Notes: generated by a model not told the origin, from the letters alone. Shown: positions 46,801 to 57,663, counted from the stretch's first letter. The stretch: 64,000 bases of DNA from Rhexocercosporidium sp. MPI-PUGE-AT-0058 (GCA_020746875.1 JAGTJL010000014.1:1984001-2048000); one strand, 5' to 3'. Made by a program: numbers and translations.

Positions 46801-47925
46801 TGACCACACGCGTGTCTCGTTTGTCTTCCCTGTGGAACTGTACTGTTTGACTTAGCTGCAGTCCAAACTTCAATACCTGGCCTTTAGCTGAGTGAACAAG
46901 GCTCCCAGCCTGCCTTGACGAGCGTCAAAATTGATCAGACGAGGCTACCAGAGTACTGGCCTCGAAGATGTTCGTAGACTCTTGAGAGCCCTTGAAATAT
47001 ACTGATGTGAAATCACAACTGGAACAAACCCGTTCGCCATCATGCAGGTTGGCTTTTCTCTCCAGCCGGATCTTATCACCAGCAGATCGCTGCTTCATGC
47101 AGCAACTGGGCGTGTTTTGAAAGTTCTGAGTGATGGCGGTGTTGATTTCTATGCTGTTGCTGCAGCCATCTAACAGCCTATGAAACAGAGGTTAGCAGAC
47201 TGTTGAGTGCAGGGCAGGCTACTCGGCGAAAATGAGTGACGGATTCGTCGTCATCCCACATTACGCCAAAGGCCCTATTGAGCTTGCGATGGACGTCACT
47301 CTCGGCGAGGATGCATTCTGGATCAAATGCAGTCTGATGAGCCATGACAGATTACAATCGGGCGACATAGGATTGGCTTTATACATTAATAACCTACTGT
47401 TGACACTTATCACAGGCTCATGCTCGTATGCAAAAGATCGTGGATGATCTGCAAGCAAAGACTTCCCCATCAACATCGTACTATTGTCGGGGCTGAGAAG
47501 AAAACCGGCGTTGAATGACAAGACGACGATTGCTTACACCTTGAAGGGCTCGACTTTAGAGCAGCTGTTCAGATAGGGATCCTAGGGTCTAGACAGTGTG
47601 TTATTCAAGCGGAGAGCTGTCTTAAATGTGCTGCGCAGGAAAACAGCATGGGGTATACACTTCGTAACTGCATCATCATGACCTAGGGAAGAATGAAGAT
47701 AGGAGGGAGTGAAAGCCGTCTAATATTTTCTCTTCAAATTTCTACAACACTGGTCTTTTCTAACCGGCCAGTCACTGAGCTTCAACTTCTCATTCTGGAT
47801 GTTAGAAATACTGAAGGTCTCTCTTTCTATTGACGCCTGCACCAGCGAGGACCTCAGACTGTACCCTACTCTCCTCATCCATCTCTCTCGCACTTACCTC
47901 TTCAAGCTGGGTGCTGGTGATGAGA
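43846..47925. other. 4.1-kb non-coding region upstream of glycogen synthase
   Basis: Long CT-rich and CCAC-type low-complexity stretches (44.2-46.1 kb) give overlapping low-complexity frames on both strands but no recognisable protein. It probably contains the glycogen synthase promoter and 5' UTR. At 47,043 and 47,232 short ATG frames (44 and 71 codons) have no known product. The 3' flank of the 47,926 gene lies at the right end. Confidence 0.5.
45228..45253. repeat. CACCACCAG-type microsatellite
   Basis: About three units of the 9-mer CACCACCAG between CT-rich tracts; not in a recognised gene. Confidence 0.75.
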
Positions 47926-49194
47926 TCAACTTTCCCAACATGCATCCATCTCCCCAAGCTCCAAATCATTAAACACTCCCCTCCCTCCAATGCTGTCTCG
48001 CAAATGACTTCCTCTTATCATGGATAGACTCACGGGTTCTGCCTCGCCGCCGAAAAACTCCTTCCCTTGTAATGGAAACGTGCCTGGTGTTCCAGGTAGC
48101 GAGGAACTGTAATCAGAGACCGATTTTGTCCGCTCACCAGTCTCAGTCTTGAAGACCGTAGCCGCTTTCCCAGGTTTCTCCACACTCTTCCAAGTCCTGC
48201 TCATTTCGCTCACAATGTCTAGTGATCGGGGACTCACACCCTCGTCCCAATTCACCAGCCTATCCGCGGAATCAGAAACGGATTTCTCTCCTGGGTTTCT
48301 CGTCGACAGCTCCGGGCCTTGTGCCCACGGTTGGTATCTCGTTGGGGGATACTCGGATACTACATCCTCTACAATCTCACCCCTCCATCCAGCGTCGTTC
48401 TTATCTTCGGCTTCTTGGAGAAGAAAGTGACCATCTCTCTCACGGAAATCTCCGACAAGCGGCGAACAGCTCTCCACCACAGCGACGTAGCTATCATGTC
48501 TAAAACCTGGAAAGACGGTTAATACACCCCTCTCTTGAAACCTGCGTCTTCGATTGCGCTCGGCATTCTGCTGCTGCTGCTGCTGCTCCGTTTCGAATTC
48601 CGCTTCTTGATCTGCGTCCTCATCATCTTGAGACGATTCCACATCAGACGCACTATCATCATCACAAGTCTCGAGTATTGCGACTTGGCTGGAATGTCGA
48701 ACCCGCGGCACGATGACAGACGCTCGTCTCGCGGGACTATTCTTTCGTTCTATTCTCGATAGGTTCTCTGTGGCAGCTGCTGGTGTAGGTGTGGAGTATA
48801 GTACAGGCCCAGGAACAGGTGTGGCTTGAGCTACGGATACACCACTTTTCCGCTTCCGAGGGACGGGCATCTTCAGAATTGGTACCTTCATCGGTAGGAG
48901 CGTGATTGAGATTCTGCGGGTGACGATTGAATCTGAATCGGGGTTTGTGTTCGAGGTTTGGCATGGGAATGGGGATGGATATGGAGAGATGGGGGTTGAG
49001 TTGGCGGTGGTGCTGGTGGGGGTGTTGATCGGAGATGCTAGGATCTTTGACTTGTAGGATGCGAATGTTGCGAGTAGGGAATCCATTGCTTTGGAATTTG
49101 AATCTGATTTCGGACTACAGGGGGTGGATGTGAGGGGTTCGGGCCCGACCTGCGCGGTTGGGTTTTTTGTTGCAGTTGAGGGTTGCGCAGACAT
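47926..49194 (-). CDS. Hypothetical low-complexity protein
   Basis: A 422-residue open frame from ATG 49,194; the frame extends further upstream but only to a TTG, so this is the first Met. It is rich in Ser, Thr and Pro, has basic KRKSG and RNRRRRF patches, an acidic run (DDDSASDVESSQDDEDAD) and a 7-Gln run at about 204-210. A short motif occurs twice: RHSSQVAILETC (about 166-177) and RHDSYVAVVESC (about 232-243). No catalytic domain, TM or signal peptide. The frame ends at TGA 47,926, but a GTGAGT donor at about 48,032 and an AG at about 47,991 would give an alternative 3' end. It could be a nuclear or regulatory protein; this is a guess from composition. Confidence 0.6.
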   Translation of the reverse strand: MSAQPSTATKNPTAQVGPEPLTSTPCSPKSDSNSKAMDSLLATFASYKSKILASPINTPTSTTANSTPISPYPSPFPCQTSNTNPDSDSIVTRRISITLLPMKVPILKMPVPRKRKSGVSVAQATPVPGPVLYSTPTPAAATENLSRIERKNSPARRASVIVPRVRHSSQVAILETCDDDSASDVESSQDDEDADQEAEFETEQQQQQQNAERNRRRRFQERGVLTVFPGFRHDSYVAVVESCSPLVGDFRERDGHFLLQEAEDKNDAGWRGEIVEDVVSEYPPTRYQPWAQGPELSTRNPGEKSVSDSADRLVNWDEGVSPRSLDIVSEMSRTWKSVEKPGKAATVFKTETGERTKSVSDYSSSLPGTPGTFPLQGKEFFGGEAEPVSLSMIRGSHLRDSIGGRGVFNDLELGEMDACWES

Positions 49195-50181
49195 AATCTG
49201 AGTCTGGATGTGTTGGGTTTTGGTGTGCAGTTGGGATTGTGTTAGTAATTTTGTAGTAGCAGATGTCAATTGATGTTGTGAAGGTAAAGAAAGTCTTGTG
49301 TTTCTGACTGTAGGAAGTACGACTGGCTTTCAATGGCTGGAAAGAAGTGTGAGGCATTGTAGCGGATTTCAGGGGGTAAAAGTATTCCTTCCTAAACAAT
49401 GGTACGAGAACTTCTTTGCTGGGTGTTGAATGAAAATACAATTAGCTTGTTTGGCTGACAAAAAAAGAATCAAAGAGAAATTGATGACAATGCTCTTTGT
49501 GTGCACATCTATGTGTGGCAAAAAAGAATTGACTAACCTATCATCTTTCTTTCTTCACGTCGACAACATTTGACAACACTCAACACAAAGAAATGACAAA
49601 CGACGAGTCTCGCAACATAGTCTTCCTAGCTTACAGTCTCATAGTGTGTTGAAAGACGTAATAACGACATATGTCCTCAATGTACTTTGTTTCTTGGTGT
49701 TCTTCACACATTTCCCCCTTCCCCCTTCCCCCTTCCCCGCCTCAGCTAGAAACTCACTTTGCCACGCTTACATCAATTACTCACCAAATTCATTTATAGT
49801 CATCTTTCTAGAGATATTTAATAGTATTCTCATCTTATAGAGCAAGCAGTTACCATGAAGCAAAGCCGAAGGAAAAGAATAGGCAAGGTTTAAATGACAA
49901 TGAACGTCGAATCGATTCGCTTGAGCAGAGGCTAGCACACTTCAAGGTTTCAAGACTCGATAGTTTCATCTCAAAAATAACGCCCAAGGTGCTGATCGCA
50001 TAAATTTTCATCAATGTTTTACTTCGTCATTCTTCTACTTCTTTCTACTTCTACCTCTACTTCATTTCATTCAAGCGCTACACACACCAATCCTCCCTAA
50101 TCCTAAAAAGGAATCGAGAAGCCATTACAGTGTGCCTCGTTCCTATCATCAACTGTACACGCCAACGCAATTCATCTTTAA
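49195..50181. other. Intergenic, no gene seen
   Basis: The 5' flank of the 47,926-49,194 gene, then AT-richer sequence with a CCCCCTT run at about 49,716-49,737. Short frames only. Confidence 0.45.
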
Positions 50182-50475
50182 ATATTAATCCAAACCCAGT
50201 GCAACTACTGTAAAGGTTACCACACCGCTAAACAATGCACCACCCATCTCGGACTTAGATCCCCCACAGCCTGGTTCTATCACATTTGCGAGCGATTGTT
50301 GAGATACTTTGTTTGCCGGTTCTATTTCCAACGCCTAAATTTTCGGAGACAAGAAATTCTGAGTGGGATGGGACGAGGTGTCTACGGAAGTGTGCCTCGG
50401 CCACGGTTACAAAGGAGGTCATTTAGGGGATGGATGGAATTGTTTAGCGAGGCTTGGCGAGTTTGTTTACTTTGA
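50182..50475 (+). pseudogene. Zinc-knuckle fragment
   Basis: An open frame without any ATG before the motif. It begins with CNYCKGYHTAKQC (CX2CX3HX4C, from about 50,200), the same knuckle type as in the genes at 50,957 and 56,880. The following 75 codons are Arg-rich and end at TGA 50,473-50,475. Either this is an exon whose first exon I did not find (CCCAG just before the first Cys could be an acceptor), or it is a remnant of a duplicated zinc-knuckle gene. Confidence 0.4.
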
Positions 50476-50956
50476 CTTTTGGTGGATATTTCCACACGAA
50501 AATCAATTTCATAACAACTGAAATGTGGATGTTCTCAACTATGAAGATTTTTTCAATCTCTAAGTCGAGATTTTGGGAGTTCATGTCTCAGGAGCTTGTC
50601 TCCTAGCATGAATTTCTGGAACAGCGAAAAATCCTGAAGGCTTCCGATTTCGGAACCATAATGAGCTCCTTGTGTCTCCCCATCAAAGCTAGTCCTCAGT
50701 CGCCGATTCATGCGATGAAACTTAACGTCAATGATAACCTCCCTACTCGTCTACCCCTACTTCCTTCTCGAAGTGACAGGAGATCACACTCAAATACCCT
50801 AAAAATAGGACAAAGAAACCAGAATGCTCAACAATCAACCTAACCGTTTCCAGCGTTTCTCCTTAACAAAGAAGCTCTCTCACTGCCACCCAGACACCCA
50901 AGCACCCAAAACTCCTTTCTGAACCAAAGTCTAGCAACACCGATCCAAAATATGAA

Positions 50957-51166
50957 ATGCGAACTCGATCTGCGACCTTAGCATTGGCTCCGCCGCCGAA
51001 GTGCAATTTCTGCGGCGATGCTCATAAAGACAAAGAATGTCCTAGCATCCGCAAATACTACCCGCAACCTAGATTTTGTCTGAAGTGTGAGAATGCCGTG
51101 GCGTTCTGTACTTGTGGGAGGAATAAGACATGGAGGTGGGGATGGGGTCATGTCATGCGGACGTGA
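50957..51166 (+). CDS. Small zinc-knuckle protein
   Basis: 69 residues, ATG at 50,957, TGA at 51,164. It has one complete CX2CX3HX4C knuckle (CNFCGDAHKDKEC, residues 16-28) followed by a second Cys-rich segment CLKCENAVAFCTC (41-53) without the His. It ends in a Trp/Gly/His tail. The spacing matches knuckles 3 and 4 of the 232-residue protein at 56,880, suggesting local duplication. Zinc knuckles usually bind single-stranded RNA or DNA. It may be a truncated paralogue and not a functional gene. Confidence 0.5.
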   Translation: MRTRSATLALAPPPKCNFCGDAHKDKECPSIRKYYPQPRFCLKCENAVAFCTCGRNKTWRWGWGHVMRT

Positions 51167-51463
51167 CTGGGAAGACAGGATGGGGGATGGCAACACATTG
51201 ATGAGAGCTTGATGAGGTCATGGATCATAGCCAATGGTGATGAATATTGTATCAGAGAATTTTGAAATAAAAGGTATACATTATAATGAAAAAGGACCAT
51301 TGAAAGGCCAAATCTTGTTTTCATATAGTCATTATATGTACTTCTACTTGTATTTAACTTCTATAACGTCTATATGAGACAAGGTAACCCCTTCAAACGC
51401 CATCAATTTCTCTTCAGTAACATCTTACATGCTAAGTCGTTAATTCTCAACCCATTGATTGTA

Positions 51464-52288
51464 CTAATTTGGCGCATGAAGCTCAGGAGGCGGTGACCAA
51501 CCTTGCTCCACAGGAGGTTTCGGCTGATCCACATAGACAGGCTCCGACATCCTATTCAGCTCAGCGCTCCTCTTCCTCCTGAGAAATATGTACCACATAG
51601 CCAGGCCAGCTATTACCGCGAGTCCAGCTATTCCCAAACCGGCACCGAGTCCAATCTTCGTGCCTGTCGCGAGACCTGATTTTGCTGGTTCGGGGGTGGC
51701 AGATGCTGTAGCTGTTGAGGACGCAGGGATGCCAGACGTCGCGAGCGCTGTGATTGAGGATAGTGTTGTGGGTACGAGGGTGGAAGAAGATGATGATTGC
51801 GCAATCATTCGTCCGTATTGGTCGATGGTTGAATTCGATATGTTGAAGTAAACTGTAGAGAAACTCTGCAGATTTTTACCGGTCCCGTATAGGTTAAAGC
51901 GGAAGGCATTGCTGAATGTTAGGTCGAAAGCGGAACCGCCGTCGCTGCCGTCTATGGTGATTCTCCATGTGTAGGCTCCTTTCGTAAGACCGGCTGATGG
52001 CGGTGTTAGTTAGACATCCTCCAAGCAGAGTCCTACTTAAATAATTCACTTACCGGAATTAGGTGTTCTGTCTATTTGAGTCCCAGGCGTTCCAGCTTGC
52101 TTTATTACCAGGTCTACGACGGCCCCGTTTGTGTTGTTCCATTGAACGTTGAGGGTGTCGCCAACACGGTATACCATCGTAATCCCCACAGGCTTTTGTT
52201 CGATAACTCCGCTGCCTGGGGGAGGGTTGGTAAATTGACCAGATGCCAAAGAGGCAAATGAGATTAAAATTATGAATGATACTGCCAT
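51464..52288 (-). CDS. Secreted-type single-pass membrane protein
   Basis: Two exons, 52,054-52,288 and 51,464-51,993, with a 60-bp intron (GTAAGT; CTAAC branch); 254 residues. The N-terminal signal peptide reads MAVSFIILISFASLASG. The ectodomain of about 130 residues contains VGDTLNVQWNNTNG and TWRITIDGSDGG, an Ig-like/beta-sandwich style seen in fungal surface proteins, with several N-X-S/T sites. A Ser/Thr-rich stalk follows (about 145-180), then a Gly/Ala-rich TM helix (LGAGLGIAGLAVIAGLAMWY, about 190-212) and a cytoplasmic tail that begins with RRKR. This is the layout of fungal wall-sensor-like proteins, but I do not recognise the specific family. Confidence 0.75.
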
Positions 52289-52911
52289 GATGAAGAGAGT
52301 GTAATAACGTGGCAGTTGATTGTCTCCTCCGATGCGAGTTCAATGCCGGGTGAGAACTGAGCAGTCGCAAGACAGGAGGCACAGGAACGCAGAAGCGGTG
52401 GAACTTTGGGGGGAACATGCCTGATCTGAGATTGAGACGAGGCACAGCAGTAATTGAATTGGGCAAAGACAGTAAGGACTGCTGCATGAGAAATTCCCAG
52501 CCCCTAGCCTCCCATGCACTGCAAAGAGTGTGTTGATTCCAACAGTGGATCCATACGGCGACCGGGTCATTGGCAACGGAGCAGTCGATCATGTCTGGCC
52601 AATTTGTTCGAATTAAACTTTACGGTTAAAGTCTCCCTGTTTCCTCCGCAGGAGGAAGATTAATATTGGGACTACGACTTGCCTGGTTGTCTAAGGCAGG
52701 GTAAGAGTCCGCAGCACGTCTAACATCATTCTGGGAATTTGATCAATTCGCCGAAGGAAGCTGTGATACCGCAGAATCTTCGAATATGGGTACGACAATA
52801 TTCTCCTGATATGTGTTCTGCGGGTTGCCGTGTGGATCTGCTCCAGTCTTTGTTGGATTTGTCCCGAAAGGAGGGCAGATTCGCTAAAGTACCCGTGGGC
52901 TGAGTGGTCAT
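52289..52911. other. Intergenic, left flank of the Tc1 element
   Basis: The 5' flank of the membrane-protein gene. Open frames at 52,340-52,592 and 52,691-52,960 have no recognisable product. Confidence 0.45.
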
Positions 52912-54211
52912 TACGAGCCCACCAGCATGGGTCTGTGCGCTTCAGGCTCTTCACCTGCACAACTAATTCTACCCCTAAATCACTAATTATGGCTCCATTA
53001 ACTCCCCCACTCGACGATTGGAAGCACGGTAAAGGCTACGAGATTGCGACTAAGCACAAGGAGGCTATGCGCCAGTTATACTGGTTTGGAAAGGTCCCTG
53101 TTTGCGTATTGTAGCTACGATACCGCAATTCCTCTGGCGAGCCTCTTAGTAAAAGTACCATCCGCAAGATTCTTGGCTACGCAACTCCAGAACGAGTCCG
53201 CCCAAGTCGCAGAGGGCCTGCATTCCTTCTCTCTAATCAAGAGGTCGACGAGGTTATTATATATTGTACGGAGAGATAGGAGACTCGTATAATGAACTAG
53301 TGGAAAGTGCGAGAAGAGCTAGGGCTCGCATGCTCGGTGGACACCCTTCGACGCAGAATGCACTAAAGAGGCTACTATCGCTGCGTAGCTTGCCGAAAGC
53401 CGTACTTGACAATAGCACAAGTAAAGGCTCGATATTTGTAAGCAATTGCCCATATCTTTTGGACAATCGAGTGGCTGAAGATCCTTTAGTCCGACGAAGT
53501 TACCTTCTTAATCGGTGGCCGTACGAGCAAAGAGAGAGTTACGAGGAACATTAATTATAGCCAGTCGGAACGGTTTTATAATACTTGTAGTTAACATTAA
53601 TTCCATCGAGGTCATACAACTCCTATTAATGCGTGGGGAGCAATTAGTTATAGGTACAAATCGAGGCTTGTTTTCATTGACGGCCATGGGAAGAAGGGAG
53701 CTTTCTTACAACGAGATTACCTTCACCAATTACTGGAACCGTTTATACAATCGATCCTAAAGGCCTTTGCCTTAGTTACTCATACCCTTCGCCCTTCTGT
53801 AAAGCCGTTATTTATAAAAGATGGTAATGCAGCTCACGGGCACAAATCTACAACGAATTGCTGCGCTAAGTTCCGTACAAAGCATGGGATTATTCTTATG
53901 CCTCATCCTTCTACTTCACCAGATATAAACCCAATTGAGAAGTGTTGGCGTCGAATAAAGCAAGCTTTACATAGACGTCAACACCAGCCTACGACGATTG
54001 AGGAGATGCGCCAAGCTATAACTGAAGAGTGGAAGGCTATACCTTAGGATTAGATCAATTAGTTGATTTTAAAGTAGGAGCATTAGGTTAATATACTTAT
54101 GCAGCGCCACGGGTAGTCTACCCCTAATTAAATACTCTTAATCTACATAAAATCAATGTTGTTATAAGTGAATAGCCTGAAGCGCACGGACCCGTGCTGG
54201 TGGGCTCGTTA
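52912..54211 (+). mobile_element. Decayed Tc1/mariner element
   Basis: Terminal inverted repeats of about 40 bp: the left starts ACGAGCCCACCAGCATGGG, and the right is the reverse complement of ACGAGCCCACCAGCACGGG. Both sit at TA-like sites (52,912-52,913 and 54,210-54,211), and the whole is 1.3 kb, normal for the family. Inside is a plus-strand transposase relic. It lies in otherwise genic DNA and is less AT-shifted than the block at 1-26 kb. Its right end is about 350 bp upstream of the GT31 start codon. Confidence 0.9.
52988..54048 (+). pseudogene. Tc1/mariner transposase (DDE_3) relic
   Basis: An ATG at 52,988 starts MAPLTPPLDDWKHGKG and the frame closes after 41 codons; the frame then shifts several times. 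Fragments of an HTH region (about 53,100-53,280) are followed by a DDE C-terminal part in one frame from about 53,740 to 54,045: KDGNAAHGHKS near 53,820, then MPHPSTSPDINPIEKCWRRI near 53,900-53,960. The first has Asp where family members have the second catalytic Asp, and the block SPDINPIE is diagnostic. Frameshifts and stops make it inactive. Confidence 0.88.
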
Positions 54212-54557
54212 GGCGCAGACCGATGGCTAGTCAATCTGCTCCAGCCTATCACGCACCTCTTGCGCCGGTCGCTTGTCTCCTTTGGGTCAGAAAGTCGGCG
54301 CGATACAATGTTCTCGCTACCGACACAGTGGTCAACAAGGAAGAGAAAGCCAATGGATAACCTTGATAGAGTGAATAGAAGTTTCAGCTGCGGCCGTTCA
54401 CATATCCGGCGATTCCCCATGCAACCAAGCAGAACGAGTCGGGCAGTGCGAGATAAGTATAGGACCCCTGCCCGCGCTGGTGAGAGAATGTTGTCAAGCC
54501 GCCACCTTCGTCTCTCTTGCTTTGTGAACCGTCAAGTTGCGCTTGTCCTCGATATCA

Positions 54558-56002
54558 ATGATGCTGCGATGGGCTCCACGGTCATTCTCAATCTGGGTAC
54601 GAGTTTGGGTATTGGTGATCGTTTTAATTTTCGCTTTTTCGTGTTTCTCTTCGGACCAGACCAAGCCTCATAGCAGCTTCTTCTCAGCCAAATCTCCCAC
54701 GTCCGGATTATGTCCCCGGTCTGCCCTCGCCCAGAAAATAGTCATCTCGGTCAAGACAGGCGCAACAGAGGCAGCTGCCAAGATCCCAATTCAGATGCGG
54801 ACCACGCTACGTTGCGCCGAGCATGTCTTCTTTTTCTCAGATCTCGAGCAGGATCTTGAAGGGGGGCAGTACCACTTACACGATGCTCTAGATACCATCT
54901 CTCCTTCCATTGTGGAAAAAAACCCGGACTTCGAGTTCTATAAAAAACAACAAGAGCTCTGGAAGATTCAGAGGAACATCACTAGCTTGCAAGGCACCAA
55001 ACACCCCACGAAAACGAATGACCTAGCAGCGTGGTCTTTGGACAAATGGAAGAATATTCATATGTTGGAAAAGACTTGGGCTCTGAAGCCAGATATGGAC
55101 TGGTACATCTTCATCGACGCAGATACCTACCTGGTCTGGTCTAACTTGCTCGTCTGGCTCGAAACACTCGATCCATCGACTAAATCATACTATGGCTCAG
55201 CAGTGACCTGGGGCGGCATCCGATTCGCGCATGGTGGCTCCGGTTACATCGTACCCAATGCTATGATGCACGAGTTAGCTGTAAAGCAGAATGGAACAGC
55301 TACACACTGGGACACGAAGTTGCAGGATCATTGCTGTGGGGATGTCGCCCTCAGCGCAGCGCTGCAAGAACATGGAGGTATATTGGAAGGCCGCTGGCCT
55401 CTGATCAGTGGAGAAGCGCCTTGGACAATGCCGTTTGGTCCAGGGACTACCGGGTATCGCTGCTGGCCAGCGATGACTATGCACCATCTTACACCTTCCG
55501 GCATGGAAGAGTTTCTGGCGTATGAGGAACAGCGATCCAACAAATCAGTAAGTCATATAATGCTCCCAAGTCAGATCTGGCTTTCCTAATGCAAATATGT
55601 CTGAAGTGACAAAATTACATTTTAGCTAATTAACTTCTCCAGGTCTTGCTCACGCACACAGAAATTCTTCAAGATTTTCTACTTCCGCAGATTCCCCTCT
55701 CCCGATCAAACTGGGACAACCTAGCCACAGAGCGTGGTGATTTCGGGCGCACGGGAGGCGTATCATCAGACGCCACTTCGTTCGAGGAGTGTACAAAAGC
55801 CTGCGAGGAAGATGACCAATGTTTCCAGTACTCATTTCATGGGCAGAAGTGTTCCATTGGGAGAAGCGTACGGTTGGGTCACGCGAAAGCAGCTGATACG
55901 GAGGGAATCTGGCAAAGTGGATGGAATAGAGCTAGGTTGACACAGTGGAGCAAGGAGCAGCCACTTTGTAACAATATTACATTTGAAGGGGAAGATAACT
56001 AG
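54558..56002 (+). CDS. Fringe-like GT31 glycosyltransferase with PAN-like C-terminus
   Basis: Two exons, 54,558-55,547 and 55,643-56,002, with a 95-bp intron (GTAAGT...CTCCAG); 449 residues. The start is at the first ATG of the frame. Type II membrane layout: a short cytosolic N-terminus, a TM anchor (WVRVWVLVIVLIFAFSC, about 13-29), then a lumenal catalytic region with the metal-binding DxD as FIDADTYLVW (Asp187, Asp189), YYGSAVTWGG, a Gly-Ser loop (AHGGSGYIV) and the DHCCGDVALSAAL acceptor-site block. The second exon holds WDNLATERGDF and a Cys-rich PAN/apple-like module (FEECTKACEEDDQCFQYSFHG...CSIG). It probably works in the Golgi on glycoproteins or glycolipids; donor and acceptor are unknown. 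Confidence 0.88.
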
Positions 56003-56879
56003 ATGAGGCACTTGGAGGACTGTATGGCCCAGAAAAAGGTGACGTTTCCACTAGCATTTTGTTGCGAGAGTCGTTTGGAATTATTGCGGCTGGGATAGAG
56101 GTTAATTATAAATCTGGCGTTTGGTGTCGAAGATTGGAAAGGAGATAATTGAGATTGAAACCATTACCAGTGCTGCTAGACCGATGATTTTATAATCATG
56201 ATACCACCAAGGCAAATCCTCTTCATGACATAGAATTTGACGATGTCTATCTACATGAAATGTGACCATGCCGTTCACGCAGCTTTCGGCCGCTCTCCTT
56301 TCATTTCAGCCTCAATCAGATACTGTATCAAGTGCAGAAGTACTAGTTCTCATTGTTCTCCTAGTCTAATAATAGATTTTTGTGGGTGGGAAAAAAGCAA
56401 GGTCAGAGACCTATTCTTTGTCTTGCTGTACTGATCTGCTGAAGTGCTCATTGTTGTACTACTGCGAATATACAAAGACAAGGGGAAATATGAAAGATGC
56501 TGCAAGAAGTTCCTTTCAGTAGCCAAAATCTAATTGTTCATAACAATCGCCTGTCATTTTTCAACCCCTTTCAACTCTTTCGGGACTACAGAAGCGGTCG
56601 TCAAGCACAAGCACTTCTTTCTCCTCTGGCAAAATTTATGCTCTTTCAACGGTCTATATAATGAATTCTCCTCTCCCTTCTTCCTAACATCAAGCCAGAT
56701 CCAGTCCACACAATCATTCTTCACTCTCCATTTTTCATTTCTTCCCAACACTTTCATTCAACTTCCGACTTGACAGAAATATTTTTGCTCGATCAATATT
56801 TTTCTTTGACCGTACTCGTCAGGGGGAAAAAAAAAGGCACCCTACCAACTCATACCAACTATCATCATCTCTGATTAAA
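56003..56879. other. Intergenic: GT31 3' flank and zinc-knuckle promoter
   Basis: No gene seen. The right part has TATATAAT at 56,655-56,662 and pyrimidine-rich tracts before ATG 56,880, typical of a fungal promoter/5' UTR. Confidence 0.5.
56655..56662 (+). promoter_or_regulatory. TATA-like element of the zinc-knuckle gene
   Basis: TATATAAT lies about 218 bp upstream of ATG 56,880 and is followed by CT-rich sequence. Confidence 0.4.
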
Positions 56880-57578
56880 ATGGCTGGACGAAGAGGTCGT
56901 GGAGGTGGAGGAGGAGGTGGAAAGGGAGGCGCTGGCGCCAAAACATGCAACAAATGCCATAAGGTCGGCCACATCGCAGCAAACTGCCGATCCAGCGGAA
57001 ATACATTCAAATGCACCAACTGTAACATGAATAACCACGCCACAGCAGACTGTACCAAAGGAAAAAAGAAGGGTGAGAAGCACGTCACTTCCAGCCTTGG
57101 CACCACAGTTAGCAAGAGAAAGGTGTCAAGACCATGCAGATTCTGTAAGGATATGCATCTGGACAAAGACTGTCCTACCAAAGGTGGAAGTGGCTCAATC
57201 ATTGCGCATACCTATGGCGATACTCACATGAGAGATGTCTTCGGCGTTCCAGAGTTCAGTCCTCCTTGCCATTACTGTGGTGGTCAGCATCTCAGCACCA
57301 ACTGCCCAAAGCTCGTTCACCAACCGGCAGATCAATACCAGTACCAACGCTACCCGGCACAACTAGCTCCAGTTGCGCCAGTGATGAATCTCTGGGATGC
57401 CTGCGATGACATCCGCGAAGAGTTTGTGACTGGGGAGCCCTGGTATGACGCCACGAGGTACGGACAGGTGGATAACAATTCCTTCCCTACTTTCTACACC
57501 CTAGCTGTTTCCGCCGAGGTGTATCTTGAGCAGAACCAAAGAAGAGACATTGATGGAGATTGCATTATGACTATGTAA
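56880..57578 (+). CDS. RGG/CCHC zinc-knuckle protein
   Basis: A single exon, 232 residues. The N-terminus is an RGG/Gly-rich stretch (RRGRGGGGGGGKGG). There are four knuckles: CNKCHKVGHIAANC (23-36) and CTNCNMNNHATADC (45-58) with CX2CX4HX4C, then CRFCKDMHLDKDC (86-98) and CHYCGGQHLSTNC (about 128-140) with CX2CX3HX4C. The C-terminal 90 residues are acidic/aromatic with no known domain. The plan recalls CNBP/Gis2-type nucleic-acid-binding proteins, so RNA or single-stranded DNA binding is the likely role. The shorter-spaced knuckles match those at 50.2 and 50.96 kb. Confidence 0.88.
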   Translation: MAGRRGRGGGGGGGKGGAGAKTCNKCHKVGHIAANCRSSGNTFKCTNCNMNNHATADCTKGKKKGEKHVTSSLGTTVSKRKVSRPCRFCKDMHLDKDCPTKGGSGSIIAHTYGDTHMRDVFGVPEFSPPCHYCGGQHLSTNCPKLVHQPADQYQYQRYPAQLAPVAPVMNLWDACDDIREEFVTGEPWYDATRYGQVDNNSFPTFYTLAVSAEVYLEQNQRRDIDGDCIMTM

Positions 57579-57643
57579 TAGGTGAAAGGTAAGTATGGAT
57601 TGTGGGCTGGTCCCGAATCCAATTTAGAGTTTGAAGATGCTTA

Positions 57644-57663
57644 ATATATATATATATATATAT
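57644..57663. repeat. (AT)10 microsatellite
   Basis: Ten uninterrupted AT units about 65 bp after the stop codon of the zinc-knuckle gene. Confidence 0.9.

Noticed and set aside
47043..47447. Two short ATG frames (44 and 71 codons)
   Set aside because: Too short, no domain, no convincing intron joining them.
54194..54673. 159-codon frame overlapping the GT31 start
   Set aside because: It begins inside the Tc1 terminal repeat and runs in another register than the GT31 frame, which has the TM anchor and DxD motif.
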